Shown here: one piece after another, positions 43,341 to 52,314 of the stretch
How positions within the stretch are numbered: position 1 is the stretch's first letter
Layout of the letters: each line of letters begins with the position of its first letter
Assembly: GCA_009782875.1 (NCBI GenBank)
Contig: WRIE01000004.1
Location: 1-64,000 of the forward strand
Length of the DNA: 64,000 bases
Reading direction: 5' to 3'
DNA from: Eubacteriaceae bacterium
Lineage (GTDB): Bacteria > Bacillota > Clostridia > Eubacteriales > Anaerofustaceae
Program-made: the position numbers and the translations under genes
The notes under the pieces: model-generated
What the model was told of the DNA's origin: nothing
The model's input: the letters and a program-made list of their open reading frames with translations, nothing else
Databases searched by the model: none

Positions 43341-44552
43341 CTACAGGCTGATTGTTTCTATAGTCGCTTTGCTCAGGGCAAAATCTGAGAGCTCTTGGCC
43401 GATTCCCGGGATCTCTGGTATTTCTATATACCCGTCTACAGGCTGGTAGTTGTACTTGCATAAAGCGATATTTCCTGGCCTAGTATTTGTGACGTGGTGC
43501 TCGTGGATGACAAAGTTCGGTATTGCAGCTTCAAGATGCAGAGAAACGGCAACACTGATTGGACTCGAGCAAACATGTGTTTGCACCCCAACATCGTACA
43601 CGTGCGCCATATCGCAAATCTTCTTGCACTCTGTGATGCCTCCGCAGTTCCCGATATCGGGCTGGATTACAGACAAGCTCTGGTTCTCCAGGAAAGGCAA
43701 AAAACCCCACCGGGTAAAGGTCCGCTCACCGGTTGCCAAGGGGATATCTGTGTTGTCAGCGATTTTGCGCATGACGTTTGCATTCAGAGGGGTGCAAGGC
43801 TCCTCAAAAAACATGATATCGAATTCTCTTGCCATTTTGGCGAATTGTATTGCTGACGAAGCATCAGTCATTGCATGGTTTTCAAGAATGATCTCCACAT
43901 TTGGTCCAACAGCCTCCCGGGTCGCTTCAAGGCGCTCCCTTGCGAGGTTCATCATCTCTTTCGACAAGTGGCCAGTGACATCCTGGCTTCTTAAGCCTTT
44001 GCCTTGGCGGTCATTGCGAATGAAATTTGTTTTAATAGCGTTGTATCCTTGGTTAATGGCTCTCATGGCAGAGTCCCTATAAAAAGCGGGGTCTCCGCTT
44101 GGCGATTGTCCAGGCGAAGAGGCGTTGCCCATATCCCACCCAAATTGGATCTGGCTGGCGTATGCCCAAAGCTTGTCCCTGTGTTTTCCACCCAAGAGCG
44201 CGTATAGCGGCAAATCCGCTGCTTTGGCTTTGATGTCCCATATCGCAGTATCGATCGCGCTTATAGCTGCCATCATAATCGCTCCATTGCCCTGTGCCCA
44301 AAATGACTGTTTGTACAGCTTTTCCCAAATTACTTCGTTGTGCCTTGGATCCATTCCCAGAACCAAAGGTGCCAAATCTTTTATCATCGCGAAAGCTGCC
44401 GGCGAACCCCGCCCAATAGCCACTCCGGCTTCGCCATAACCAAATATACCTTCGTCTGTGTTTATGCGGCAAATAATTGGCCGCTCTCCGCTTCCTTCAA
44501 TAGGCATCGTAATAACATCAATGCTTGTGATTTTCATCCTCTTTCGCCACAT
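43341..44552 (-). CDS. Mandelate racemase / muconate lactonizing (enolase) superfamily enzyme
   Basis: 403 residues; ATG 44537 five codons in is an alternative start. The N-terminal capping domain begins ITSIDVITMPIEGSGERPII. Barrel: AISAIDTAIWDIKAKAADLP, YNAIKTNFIRNDRQGKG, then the three metal-ligand strands IILENHAMTD (Glu-Asn-His), FFEEPCTP and ATGERTFTRWGF, then QPDIGNCGGITECKKICD and VGVQTHVCSSPIS with a catalytic-type His. It resembles the D-galactonate dehydratase group. The exact sugar acid or other substrate cannot be assigned. It stands alone, without sugar transport genes nearby. Confidence 0.87.
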   Translation of the reverse strand: MWRKRMKITSIDVITMPIEGSGERPIICRINTDEGIFGYGEAGVAIGRGSPAAFAMIKDLAPLVLGMDPRHNEVIWEKLYKQSFWAQGNGAIMMAAISAIDTAIWDIKAKAADLPLYALLGGKHRDKLWAYASQIQFGWDMGNASSPGQSPSGDPAFYRDSAMRAINQGYNAIKTNFIRNDRQGKGLRSQDVTGHLSKEMMNLARERLEATREAVGPNVEIILENHAMTDASSAIQFAKMAREFDIMFFEEPCTPLNANVMRKIADNTDIPLATGERTFTRWGFLPFLENQSLSVIQPDIGNCGGITECKKICDMAHVYDVGVQTHVCSSPISVAVSLHLEAAIPNFVIHEHHVTNTRPGNIALCKYNYQPVDGYIEIPEIPGIGQELSDFALSKATIETISL

Positions 44553-44878
44553 GGCGCCTTAAGCTTTTGCTATGGCATAGATGCGGCTTGCCTCCTTATA
44601 TTATTAAATAGAGTACGGGCAAACGTTTTTTAAAACTGGCTAATGCTTTTAGTTAGAGATTTTTTCCTTATTTACCGCCATGCAAAGCCAGCTACGGTTT
44701 TGCAAAGGCGTAGCAAAGGTTTGAGTTCCAGTGTGGCGAACAGTTCTTCATGCGATTTGTAAGCTACATATCCAGCAATAATTGCTTGCCTATCTTGTGT
44801 GGTTAGAATATGTATTTTTACCCACATTATAGCAAGAATAGCTGGAAAACGCTATGATTATATGAGAATAGTGCTATT
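44553..44878. other. Spacer upstream of the enolase-superfamily gene
   Basis: About 330 bases holding the leftward promoter region. No gene seen. Confidence 0.35.
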
Positions 44879-45373
44879 TTAGGATATTTTTAACTGATAT
44901 TTTAAACAAACAATTGGTATAATTTCAAATAATTTGTAGTGGACAGCAGCTGGCACGGCTTTTCGTCTAAACATAGTACGCATCTTGCTCTTTTGGGAAA
45001 ACCCGGCGCCTGTCCAATGAGTCTTTAGCTGGTTGCTGTTTAATATCAAGCCAATCGTTGTGCGGGAAACTGTGGCCACATACTTGTTTTCAAGAACCTC
45101 CTCTTGCAGAAGGCGCAGCGTCCACACACACCTGCCTTGCGAGGCTTGCCTGTGGCTAGCGCGATCAGCTTTGCTTCAAACATGCCGTCGATATCCTTGT
45201 TTTTCTTTCAAGCACTGCTGCCAAGCTTTATTCCGAGTAACGCTTCCGGCATTGTTGCCGTGTTGTACGAAATCCCAAAGTTTCTTGCCAGCTCTTCGTT
45301 AGTTAGCCTGTCGGTTCGCAGCTCGTTCGGGCGCAACAGTGTGTTCGAGTGCATGACTTCCCTCGCTGCTTGG
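44879..45373 (-). pseudogene. Decayed IS630-family transposase (N-terminal half)
   Basis: Leftward pieces read LTNEELARNFGISYNTAT (helix-turn-helix), a stop, FEAKLIALATGKPRKAG, then after a one-base frameshift WTLRLLQEEVLENKYVATVS and TTIGLILNSNQLKTHW. This is the winged-helix part typical of IS630/Tc1-type transposases (IALA...GRWTLRLLADEL...SHETV..TLKKNELK). The DDE catalytic half is missing. An inactive remnant. Confidence 0.75.
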
Positions 45374-45390
45374 ACATTTTCGAGCTAATT

Positions 45391-46122
45391 AGCTCATTCA
45401 GGTTCTTTCTAGCAGCGAAATTGCATAAAATACCTGCTGATTCAAGGAAAGCTATCCTGATACTATCCTTGCCCAAAATAGTGTCAAATATTTAAGGTTG
45501 AGCCCTTGAGTGGATATTATCTCTATTATTGATAATTGTCAAGATAGATTCAAAATTTGTGGCTGCTTCATTATTGGGCCTAGGGCTCAAACCGAAAACT
45601 TTAAAAAAATGAGACCTATAAAAGCAGCTGGGATGGTAGGGGGCATAGGTGGAAAGGCAAAGGTACACTTTCAAGTTTGCTAGGATTTGTTTTATGATGA
45701 TAGCCTAGGAACGCGTGCCAACAGGTAATCTCAGGCGGGATAGAGTGCGGGGGATATGCCGTATTGTCAAAGAGGGGCAAAGCTATTTATATGTGGGGAT
45801 GTTGCAGGGCAAAACCGGTTATCATGTCTTTGGACAATGCCAGCTACACAAAAGAGCTGCCCGCGGCGGCCAAAGAGCCCGTTAGATGGCTTGGCTTCCA
45901 CCGTGGCCACGAAGTCGGTGGGCTGCATGCAGTTTTGCTAATTCCTTGTGCGCACACCAGTTCACACATGGTGCGCAAAGTGCAGGATTCCGTTTTTGTT
46001 TGAGTAATAAAACGAATCCCGCACTTTTATTAGTTTCTCCTTGCGTGCGCGAAGCAAATCCTAGTGGCATTTTTTATGCACTGTCTTGCTGCTTATCCTG
46101 GAGCCTTCGCGCGCCTGCTCTG
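45391..46122. other. Spacer with a strong stem-loop
   Basis: 730 bases without a supported gene. An imperfect stem (AAAGTGC-GGATTC-GTTTT with AAAACGAATCC-GCACTTT) spans 45977-46027 and is followed by TTATTAG on the plus strand. It may end the leftward rhodanese transcript or a lost rightward gene. Confidence 0.5.
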
Positions 46123-46908
46123 CTATTCTGAAACCAGGGCTTCCGGCCAGAAGTCAATGGATTGCATATTAAAGACATTGGAATAACCATTTCTTGTTAA
46201 AATATCGTATGCAGTAGATGACCGGGCTCCTGCTTTGCAGTATACAATAATCACTCTTTCTTTTCCAGGCAGCAAAGACAAGGAAAATTCAAGCTCGCTT
46301 ACAGGTATTAGCAATGATTCTTTGATATGGCCAGCATCATACTCATTTTTGTTCCTTACATCCAGAAGGATCGCGCCAGGGTCTAAATCATATATTTTTT
46401 TTGCTGCTGGTCCAGAGACTATGGTTTGGGCGCTTTCGGGGAAAACAGAATCCCCCTCATAATTCCAGTTATTCCCTGGGTCTGTGTAGAAGACGTTTGT
46501 ATATCCATCGCCCGCCATCAATTCACAGGCAGACAAAGCTGGCCCGCCTTGGTCGCCGCAAAAACAGTAGAAGACAATAGTTGTCGCTTTGTCCGGGATA
46601 TTGGCTGTGGCATAGTCTCTGAGATCCTCTGAAGGGACGTTGATTGCCCCGGCTACATGCCTGTCTTGATAACTAGCTTGGGAGCGCACATCGATAAGCA
46701 ATGCGGAGCTATCAGAAGCAACTATGCCAAATGCTTCCTCTGAGCTAAGATTCATGGGGTTGAATCTCGAGTTGTATAGCTCCATCGTCGAGAACTGGCC
46801 GTTGTTGCCACTGGCCTCTTCGTTGCTTTGTTTTTGTGCTGAGCAGCCGGCAATGCAACCCAAGGCTAGAATCAAAGCCAAAATTACACGAAAAAACTTC
46901 TTAGGCAT
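46123..46908 (-). CDS. Lipoprotein with two rhodanese domains
   Basis: 261 residues. Lipobox LGCIAGC with Cys22, then a short linker. First rhodanese domain at about 55-150: ALLIDVRSQASYQDRHVAGA and IVFYCFCGDQGGPAL with candidate active Cys residues. Second at about 165-258: ILLDVRNKNEYDAGHIKESL and IIVYCKAGARSSTAYDIL with the CxxGxRS-type loop. It is outside the membrane and may handle sulfur transfer or thiol oxidation. It is 23 bases downstream of livF on the same strand and could be the last gene of the liv operon. Confidence 0.88.
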   Translation of the reverse strand: MPKKFFRVILALILALGCIAGCSAQKQSNEEASGNNGQFSTMELYNSRFNPMNLSSEEAFGIVASDSSALLIDVRSQASYQDRHVAGAINVPSEDLRDYATANIPDKATTIVFYCFCGDQGGPALSACELMAGDGYTNVFYTDPGNNWNYEGDSVFPESAQTIVSGPAAKKIYDLDPGAILLDVRNKNEYDAGHIKESLLIPVSELEFSLSLLPGKERVIIVYCKAGARSSTAYDILTRNGYSNVFNMQSIDFWPEALVSE

Positions 46909-46931
46909 ATTGCCCCTTTCATTCCGGGCAG

Positions 46932-47648
46932 CTATATGCCCAGATACGCTTTAACGACTTTCTCGTCTTTCCTCAAGTCTTTAGCATCCCCCTCTAGGAC
47001 AATACTGCCATTGTCCAACACATACCCGTAATTTGCCAATCCAAGAGCCATTTTTGCATTTTGCTCAACCAGCAGTATAGTGGTGCCGTCACTGTGGAGG
47101 CTTTTTATTATGTTTGTAATGTCTTTGACAATCAATGGGGCAATGCCCATTGACGGTTCATCCATCAATAATAGTTTTGGGGAAGACATAAGCCCCCGCC
47201 CAATTGCCAGCATTTGCTGCTCCCCTCCTGAAAGGGTGCCGCCAAGCTGCTTGCGGCGGGTTCCCAGTATGGGGAAACGCTCGAAAACGGAATCCATACG
47301 CTTCTGGCGCTCTTTATTGTCTTTGAGCATGTATGATCCAAGCTCAAGATTCTCAATAACGCTCAAAGCCTTGAATATTCGCCTGCCTTCAGGCAAATGC
47401 ACAAGGCCTCTTTCTACGATGCTATGGGCAGGCAAGTTTGTGATATCTTCTCCACAAAAGGTCACTTTTCCTGCAACCGTAGGTATCAACCCGGAAATAG
47501 CCCTCAAGGTTGTGCTCTTGCCTGCGCCATTGCTTCCCAGCAGCGTCACAATTTGCCCTTCGCCAACGGAAAAACTCACTGACCTGAGGGCAGCTACTTT
47601 TCCATAAAATGTTTCCAGTGACTGGACTTCAAGAAGCGGCATGTTCAC
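46932..47648 (-). CDS. livF: Branched-chain amino-acid type ABC transporter ATP-binding protein LivF
   Basis: 238 residues. Walker A GSNGAGKST, Q-loop region GLVHLPEGRRIFKALSVIEN (LivF-specific PEGR-F), signature LSGGEQQMLAIGRGL, Walker B LLLMDEPSMGIAPLI, H-loop VEQNAK. The start overlaps livG by 4 bases. Confidence 0.95.
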   Translation of the reverse strand: MNMPLLEVQSLETFYGKVAALRSVSFSVGEGQIVTLLGSNGAGKSTTLRAISGLIPTVAGKVTFCGEDITNLPAHSIVERGLVHLPEGRRIFKALSVIENLELGSYMLKDNKERQKRMDSVFERFPILGTRRKQLGGTLSGGEQQMLAIGRGLMSSPKLLLMDEPSMGIAPLIVKDITNIIKSLHSDGTTILLVEQNAKMALGLANYGYVLDNGSIVLEGDAKDLRKDEKVVKAYLGI

Positions 47649-48436
47649 GAAATAAAACCATCCTCATCCTCTTCTTCCTCGCTGCCGAGGTAAGCCTCAA
47701 TTACTTGCGGGTTGGTTTGCACTTGGTTTGGGGTCCCCTCAGCAATCTTTACTCCAAAATTTACTACAATCACTTTCTCGGAAACCTTCATAACTAGGTC
47801 CATATCGTGCTCAATTAGAAAGACAGTAATCGAGAAGTCACTCCGCAATTTTCTGATAAGCTCGATAAGGCTGTCTTTTTCACCCCGGTTGAGCCCGGCA
47901 GCCGGCTCGTCAAGGAGCAGCAGCTTCGGTTGGGATGCCAATGCGCGCGCCCATTCGGTGCGCCTCTGGTCGCCATAAGACAAATTCCTTGCAAGCTCGT
48001 GCCTTTTGTTATAGATGCCAGTATACTCTAGGAAATACTCTGCGCTTTCGAGAACCGCCTTTTCCTCCAATCGGGCGGCAGAGTGCCTAGCAAGCGCCCC
48101 AAAAATAGATTGTTTGCTGACAGAGTGTGTGCCGCTAAGCACATTTTCAAGAACAGTCATGTTCTTGAAAAGGCGCACATTTTGAAATGTCCTAATGATG
48201 CCCCTGTATGTGATCTGGTATGGCTTAAGATTAATCAATGATTGGCCATCAAAGACAATGTCTCCTGATGTCGCTTTGTAAAATCCTGTTATGCAATTGA
48301 ACACTGATGTTTTGCCTGCGCCATTTGGGCCTATAAGTGAAGTGATAGAACCCTCTTGCACATCCAAAGTCAACCTTTCGATTGCAGTGATGCCTGAAAA
48401 ACGCATTGTCAAATCATCAACATGCATTAGGGCCAT
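47645..48436 (-). CDS. livG: Branched-chain amino-acid type ABC transporter ATP-binding protein LivG
   Basis: 263 residues from ATG 48436, chosen because GGAGG lies 5 bases upstream and just overlaps the livM stop. Walker A GPNGAGKTS, TYRGIIRTFQNVRLFKNMTV (LivG-specific), signature LSYGDQRRTEWARAL, Walker B LLLLDEPAAGL, H-loop IEHDMDLVMKV. The acidic tail EEEDEDGFIS is unusual. Confidence 0.94.
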   Translation of the reverse strand: MALMHVDDLTMRFSGITAIERLTLDVQEGSITSLIGPNGAGKTSVFNCITGFYKATSGDIVFDGQSLINLKPYQITYRGIIRTFQNVRLFKNMTVLENVLSGTHSVSKQSIFGALARHSAARLEEKAVLESAEYFLEYTGIYNKRHELARNLSYGDQRRTEWARALASQPKLLLLDEPAAGLNRGEKDSLIELIRKLRSDFSITVFLIEHDMDLVMKVSEKVIVVNFGVKIAEGTPNQVQTNPQVIEAYLGSEEEEDEDGFIS

Positions 48437-48438
48437 AT

Positions 48439-49461
48439 CTACCTCCGCCCCACAGTGTTTATATCTCCAGGCAACCCGCCAGGCTCGCTGCCAAGTTTGT
48501 CTGGCCATAACCCTTGGGGCCTGTTAAGCATAACTGCTATCAATAGAATTCCGAAAAAAAGCATCCTCATATCCCCAATGACTGGTATGTCGCGGAATAA
48601 TTCGGGAAAGATCGCAAAAAAAGCCGCGCCAACAATTACCCCAGGTATTTTCCCCATTCCTCCGAGTATCACTGCAAGCAATATGTTAACTGATTGTGTG
48701 AAATCAAAGGAGCTGGGAGAGATTGAAGTCATCTTCACAGCATAAAAGCTCCCGGTGATACCACCCATAGCTGCTCCGATTGTGTATGCCAATAGTTTGT
48801 ATGAAGTTGTGTTGACACCCATCGCTTGGGCTGCATCCTCGTCTTCGCGGATAAACGCCAATGCCCTTCCGACACGGGAGTTTCGAATCCTCCCGGATAT
48901 AATAATAAATATAATTACGAGAACCAAAAAAACATAGTACCAATGGTTTGGCTTGACCAGCCTTATGCCAAAAAAGCTTGGCCTGGGGATAGCGCTGATG
49001 CCTGTGGCAGATCCGGTAATGTTCGAATTGCGTGCTGTGATCCGCACTATTTCTGCAAATCCCAATGTCACAATAGCTAGGTAATCGGACCTTAGTTTTA
49101 ATGTCGGCCCTCCAATGAGCAGGGCTGCTATAATCGATACGGCTAATGAAGCTGGAAGGGTTAGCCAAAAATTCCAATGGTAGGTTTTAATCAAAATTCC
49201 TGTAGTGTAGGCGCCAATGGCAAACTTTGCCGCATATCCCAAATCACAGAGCCCGCAGTAGCCAACAATTATATTCAACCCCATGGCTAGGAGCATGTAG
49301 AAAAACGCATTCCAGAGCACATTTAGGACATAATTGTTAAGAAAAAGAGGCAAAAGAGCCATTATCACACAAAGCGCAGCAAGAATAGCCCGTGTGGCAA
49401 ATTTATTATCCAATAACTGGCGTATTTTTGTAAAATATTGCATACCTTCACATCCTCTCAA
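48439..49461 (-). CDS. livM: Branched-chain amino-acid type ABC transporter permease LivM
   Basis: 340 residues with eight or nine spans. GYCGLCDLGYAAKFAIGAYT, GGPTLKLRSDYLAIVTLGFA and AFIREDEDAAQAMGVNTTSY (coupling loop) are LivM hallmarks. ATG 49461 overlaps livH by 14 bases; ATG 49443 (MQYFTK) is the alternative start. The end carries a short basic tail. Confidence 0.93.
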   Translation of the reverse strand: MRGCEGMQYFTKIRQLLDNKFATRAILAALCVIMALLPLFLNNYVLNVLWNAFFYMLLAMGLNIIVGYCGLCDLGYAAKFAIGAYTTGILIKTYHWNFWLTLPASLAVSIIAALLIGGPTLKLRSDYLAIVTLGFAEIVRITARNSNITGSATGISAIPRPSFFGIRLVKPNHWYYVFLVLVIIFIIISGRIRNSRVGRALAFIREDEDAAQAMGVNTTSYKLLAYTIGAAMGGITGSFYAVKMTSISPSSFDFTQSVNILLAVILGGMGKIPGVIVGAAFFAIFPELFRDIPVIGDMRMLFFGILLIAVMLNRPQGLWPDKLGSEPGGLPGDINTVGRR

Positions 49462-50377
49462 CGTCAGTTTTGCCCATCAAGCCGTTAGGCCTAAGTATCA
49501 GCATAACAATTAGTATCCCAAACGCGAATACGTCCTTCCATGCTGAGCCTGACATTCCCATGGAAGTCATCACTTGGGTGCCAATAGCCTCCAGCAGCCC
49601 AAGAAGCAATCCGCCGAGCATTGCGCCGGGCATTGACCCGATTCCCCCAATGACAGCAGATGTGAAAGCCTTGATTCCGATTGTATAGCCCATGTTGTAT
49701 TGCACATTGCCATAATACACACAAGCCATTCCGCCGGCTATAGCCGCAAGCATGGATCCGATAATAAAAGTGGACCCAATAATTTTGTTCACATTTATAC
49801 CCATCAACCTGCATGCGTCTTGGTCGAGCGCAATGGCACGCATAGCTTTTCCCATCATTGTGCGGCTGATAAAGAAGCTCAAAGCGAGCATTGTTGTGGC
49901 TGAAAGCGCCAGCATAAAGATTTGCACATATGTAATGCGGATATTGCCAAAGCTAAAGCCCGCAGAATTGTCAATTCCGCTGAAGAAAAACAAAGGTTGG
50001 CCGTTGGTCATTAGCATAACTGTGTTGTAAATGACCAAAGAAACGCCGATTGCTGTGATCAAAAGGGAGAGCCTTGGCGCTTCAAGCATTGGCCTGTAAG
50101 CGACCCGTTGGACAAGGTACCCAATAATCCCAGCAAGGACCATAGCGGCTGCGATCGAAAGGCCGATTCCAGCAAGACCCGGAATCTCTTTTGAGATAAC
50201 ACCAAAAACTGACAGGCACGCAAAGGCGCCTATCATATATATGTCGCCATGGGCAAAATTCAATAGCTTGATTATTCCGTATACCATTGAATACCCCAGT
50301 GCAACCAGTGCATAAAACGAGCCAAGGATCAAACCGTTGATAAGCTGCTGCAGGACTACTTCACTAAATGAAAACAC
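49448..50377 (-). CDS. livH: Branched-chain amino-acid type ABC transporter permease LivH
   Basis: 309 residues from GTG 50377 (VFSFSEVVLQQLINGLILGS); an upstream TTG at 50401 is possible but lacks a ribosome site. LVALGYSMVYGIIKLLNFAHGD is the LivH signature; AIALDQDACRLMGINVNKII is the coupling loop. Seven to eight spans. The gap of about 130 bases to livK contains a hairpin. Confidence 0.92.
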   Translation of the reverse strand: MFSFSEVVLQQLINGLILGSFYALVALGYSMVYGIIKLLNFAHGDIYMIGAFACLSVFGVISKEIPGLAGIGLSIAAAMVLAGIIGYLVQRVAYRPMLEAPRLSLLITAIGVSLVIYNTVMLMTNGQPLFFFSGIDNSAGFSFGNIRITYVQIFMLALSATTMLALSFFISRTMMGKAMRAIALDQDACRLMGINVNKIIGSTFIIGSMLAAIAGGMACVYYGNVQYNMGYTIGIKAFTSAVIGGIGSMPGAMLGGLLLGLLEAIGTQVMTSMGMSGSAWKDVFAFGILIVMLILRPNGLMGKTDVERM

Positions 50378-50447
50378 GCACACACCGCCAAGTGCCAGCA
50401 AAAGAAGCTAGCCGTTTTTTTAGATTTGCTTTGCATTAGGGCAGTAA

Positions 50448-50480
50448 AACAGGGAAGCAGCATTCAAGCTTCCCTGTTTG
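50448..50480 (-). terminator. Hairpin between livK and livH
   Basis: AAACAGGGAAGC (50448-50459) and GCTTCCCTGTTT (50469-50480), perfect 12-bp stem. On the leftward strand it follows the livK stop by 29 bases. It probably lowers read-through, giving more binding protein than membrane subunits. Confidence 0.72.
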
Positions 50481-50508
50481 CGCCATACTTTTTGGCAAAA
50501 TACGCCAG

Positions 50509-51684
50509 TTAGTCGATTATCACAAGATCAAAAGTGCCATCGGCTATTTGCAGGATAATAAAGTTTGAAACCTCAAGTTCCCTGTCTTGTGTAAACTTGA
50601 TCAATCCAGACAAGCCCTGGTAGGAAATATTTTGGACAGCATCGCGCACTGCTTCAGTTTCAATGGAATCTGCCTGCTCAATAGCTGCTTTCAAAACATA
50701 GATTGAATCGTAAGCAAGTGTCGCGTAATTGCCTGGGTTCATGTTGAATTTTGCATTGTAGTCAGCGACAAATTTTTCTCCACCAACTGCGAATTCCACA
50801 AATGGCGGGCTTGTCACATAAACTCCCTCGCCAGCTTCTCCGCAAGCTGTGATCAATTCTGGGGAAGCTGAACCGTCGCCCACAGCTATGTAGCCGGTGT
50901 ATCCGCCTTGCCGGAGTTGTTTTATTACGTTAGAGCCATCGGCGTGGTATCCGCACCAATAAACAAAATCTGCTCCGGAATTGCGGATGGCTGTGACGAT
51001 TGCGGATACATCAGGCGCGCCTTTGTCCATAACTTGCACTGTAGCAATTTCGATGCCTGCCTCAGGCAACCCTGCTTCGCAAAGGTCAGACAAATCCTTT
51101 GTATAAGCATCCCCTTGGTGGATCAGTGCAGCTTTCTTGACATCAAGCGATTTGCATAAATCAATTAATGTCAGTAGCGCATGTGTCCCCGGGCTGTTAA
51201 GCATAAAGCTCTGCTCAAGGCCCAACGCCGTGATTTGTGTGGAGTTTGCCGCTGAAATCAACATTAACAAATCAGCGTCATAAAACAACTGCAACGCTGG
51301 GATTGTTGCGCCAGAGCAGTATCCGCCTACTACAAAGTCGCAGTCCATAGAGATGATTTTCTCGGCGGCAAGGCTCGCCATGTTGGCGTCACAGCCGTCG
51401 TCTGCCGGGTAGAGGGACAATTTGCGCCCTAATACGCCTCCAGCCGCATTAATCTCGTCTACTGCCAGTTCGTAGGATTGGAGCATGTCTTTGCCATAAA
51501 ACGCCTCTGTGCCCGATGTCGGCGTTAAAACGCCGATAGTGATGGTTTCTTCAGCGCCCCCTCCCGATCCGGTATTGCCCCCTCCGCCCGAATTGGAATT
51601 TCCTCCACATCCTGTGAAGACTGATAAGACCATTGCCAATGCAATTAGCAATGACAGGCGCCTAGCTGTTTTTTTCCCTCTCAT
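50509..51684 (-). CDS. livK: Branched-chain amino-acid type binding lipoprotein LivK
   Basis: 391 residues. Lipobox SVFTGC and a Gly/Ser linker of about 20 residues. Periplasmic-binding-protein type I fold: TIGVLTPTSGTEAFYGKDML, LAVDEINAAGGVLGRKLSLY, VVGGYCSGATIPALQLFYDA, YWCGYHADGSNVIKQLRQGG and YATLAYDSIYVLKAAIEQAD. It captures an amino acid, amide or similar small ligand for LivHMGF. GGAGGATC precedes ATG. A palindromic operator candidate lies upstream. Confidence 0.93.
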   Translation of the reverse strand: MRGKKTARRLSLLIALAMVLSVFTGCGGNSNSGGGGNTGSGGGAEETITIGVLTPTSGTEAFYGKDMLQSYELAVDEINAAGGVLGRKLSLYPADDGCDANMASLAAEKIISMDCDFVVGGYCSGATIPALQLFYDADLLMLISAANSTQITALGLEQSFMLNSPGTHALLTLIDLCKSLDVKKAALIHQGDAYTKDLSDLCEAGLPEAGIEIATVQVMDKGAPDVSAIVTAIRNSGADFVYWCGYHADGSNVIKQLRQGGYTGYIAVGDGSASPELITACGEAGEGVYVTSPPFVEFAVGGEKFVADYNAKFNMNPGNYATLAYDSIYVLKAAIEQADSIETEAVRDAVQNISYQGLSGLIKFTQDRELEVSNFIILQIADGTFDLVIID

Positions 51685-51702
51685 AATTGATCCTCCTAAA
51701 CA

Positions 51703-51722
51703 AACGATTTCTTATAATCGTT
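51703..51722. promoter_or_regulatory. Palindromic operator candidate upstream of livK
   Basis: AACGATT (51703-51709) and AATCGTT (51716-51722) form a 7-base inverted repeat with a 6-base spacer, 20 bases before the livK start. The position suits a repressor site near the transcription start. No regulator gene is adjacent. Confidence 0.45.
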
Positions 51723-52202
51723 ATATATACGGCATTTTAACAATAATAAAGGCAATTGTCAATTTTCATATTGGCAACATGCGCTCTATAATATAAATGG
51801 TTTCTTTTGTATATGGTTACGGGTATTTTCCGCTACAAAAAACATATACATTTTAATAAATGATACATTTCTACAATAGCACAGCCTATACCTTTTGGTT
51901 TTCACACTTGCGCATTCCCGCCTCTTGTAGCCAAAAGACTGCTTTGCAAGCCCCGTTTTGCCAAGTCTGCTCTGGTTTGGCGCAGTTATCCGCACATTCG
52001 ATTTTTTATGTTTTCTTGTCCGCCCGAAACGCTGCTATTTGCATGGTATTTTCATGGCAGCGCATGCTGCATCTTGTTCTTCAGGGCTTTTTGCCTACGT
52101 TTCCTGCTTGCCACGCTGAACTATGTTCCCAATTCCGATCCTGTTTGTGATATGTCAAGCAAGCAGTTAAATCGTTTGCATATCAAAAAATCTTCTCTAT
52201 TC
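51723..52202. other. Divergent spacer between livK and the SPFH genes
   Basis: About 480 bases, no supportable gene; promoter regions for both sides. Confidence 0.4.
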
Positions 52203-52232
52203 TTGTACTGGGCATAGATATTTTTGTAAAAT
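52203..52232 (+). promoter_or_regulatory. Possible promoter of the SPFH gene pair
   Basis: TTGTAC (52203-52208), 18 bases, TAAAAT (52227-52232). The gene start is 83 bases downstream. Confidence 0.42.
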
Positions 52233-52314
52233 AGGTATAACAGCATGATTCCAGATGCAGTAGCCAAGAAATTTGGTTGCGCATACATAATAAATATGGA
52301 GGTGAGCTTATAGC

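Noticed and set aside
45756-46003. Overlapping rightward frames near the 46 kb hairpin
   Set aside because: Three overlapping frames with no shared family signal; more likely decayed DNA.
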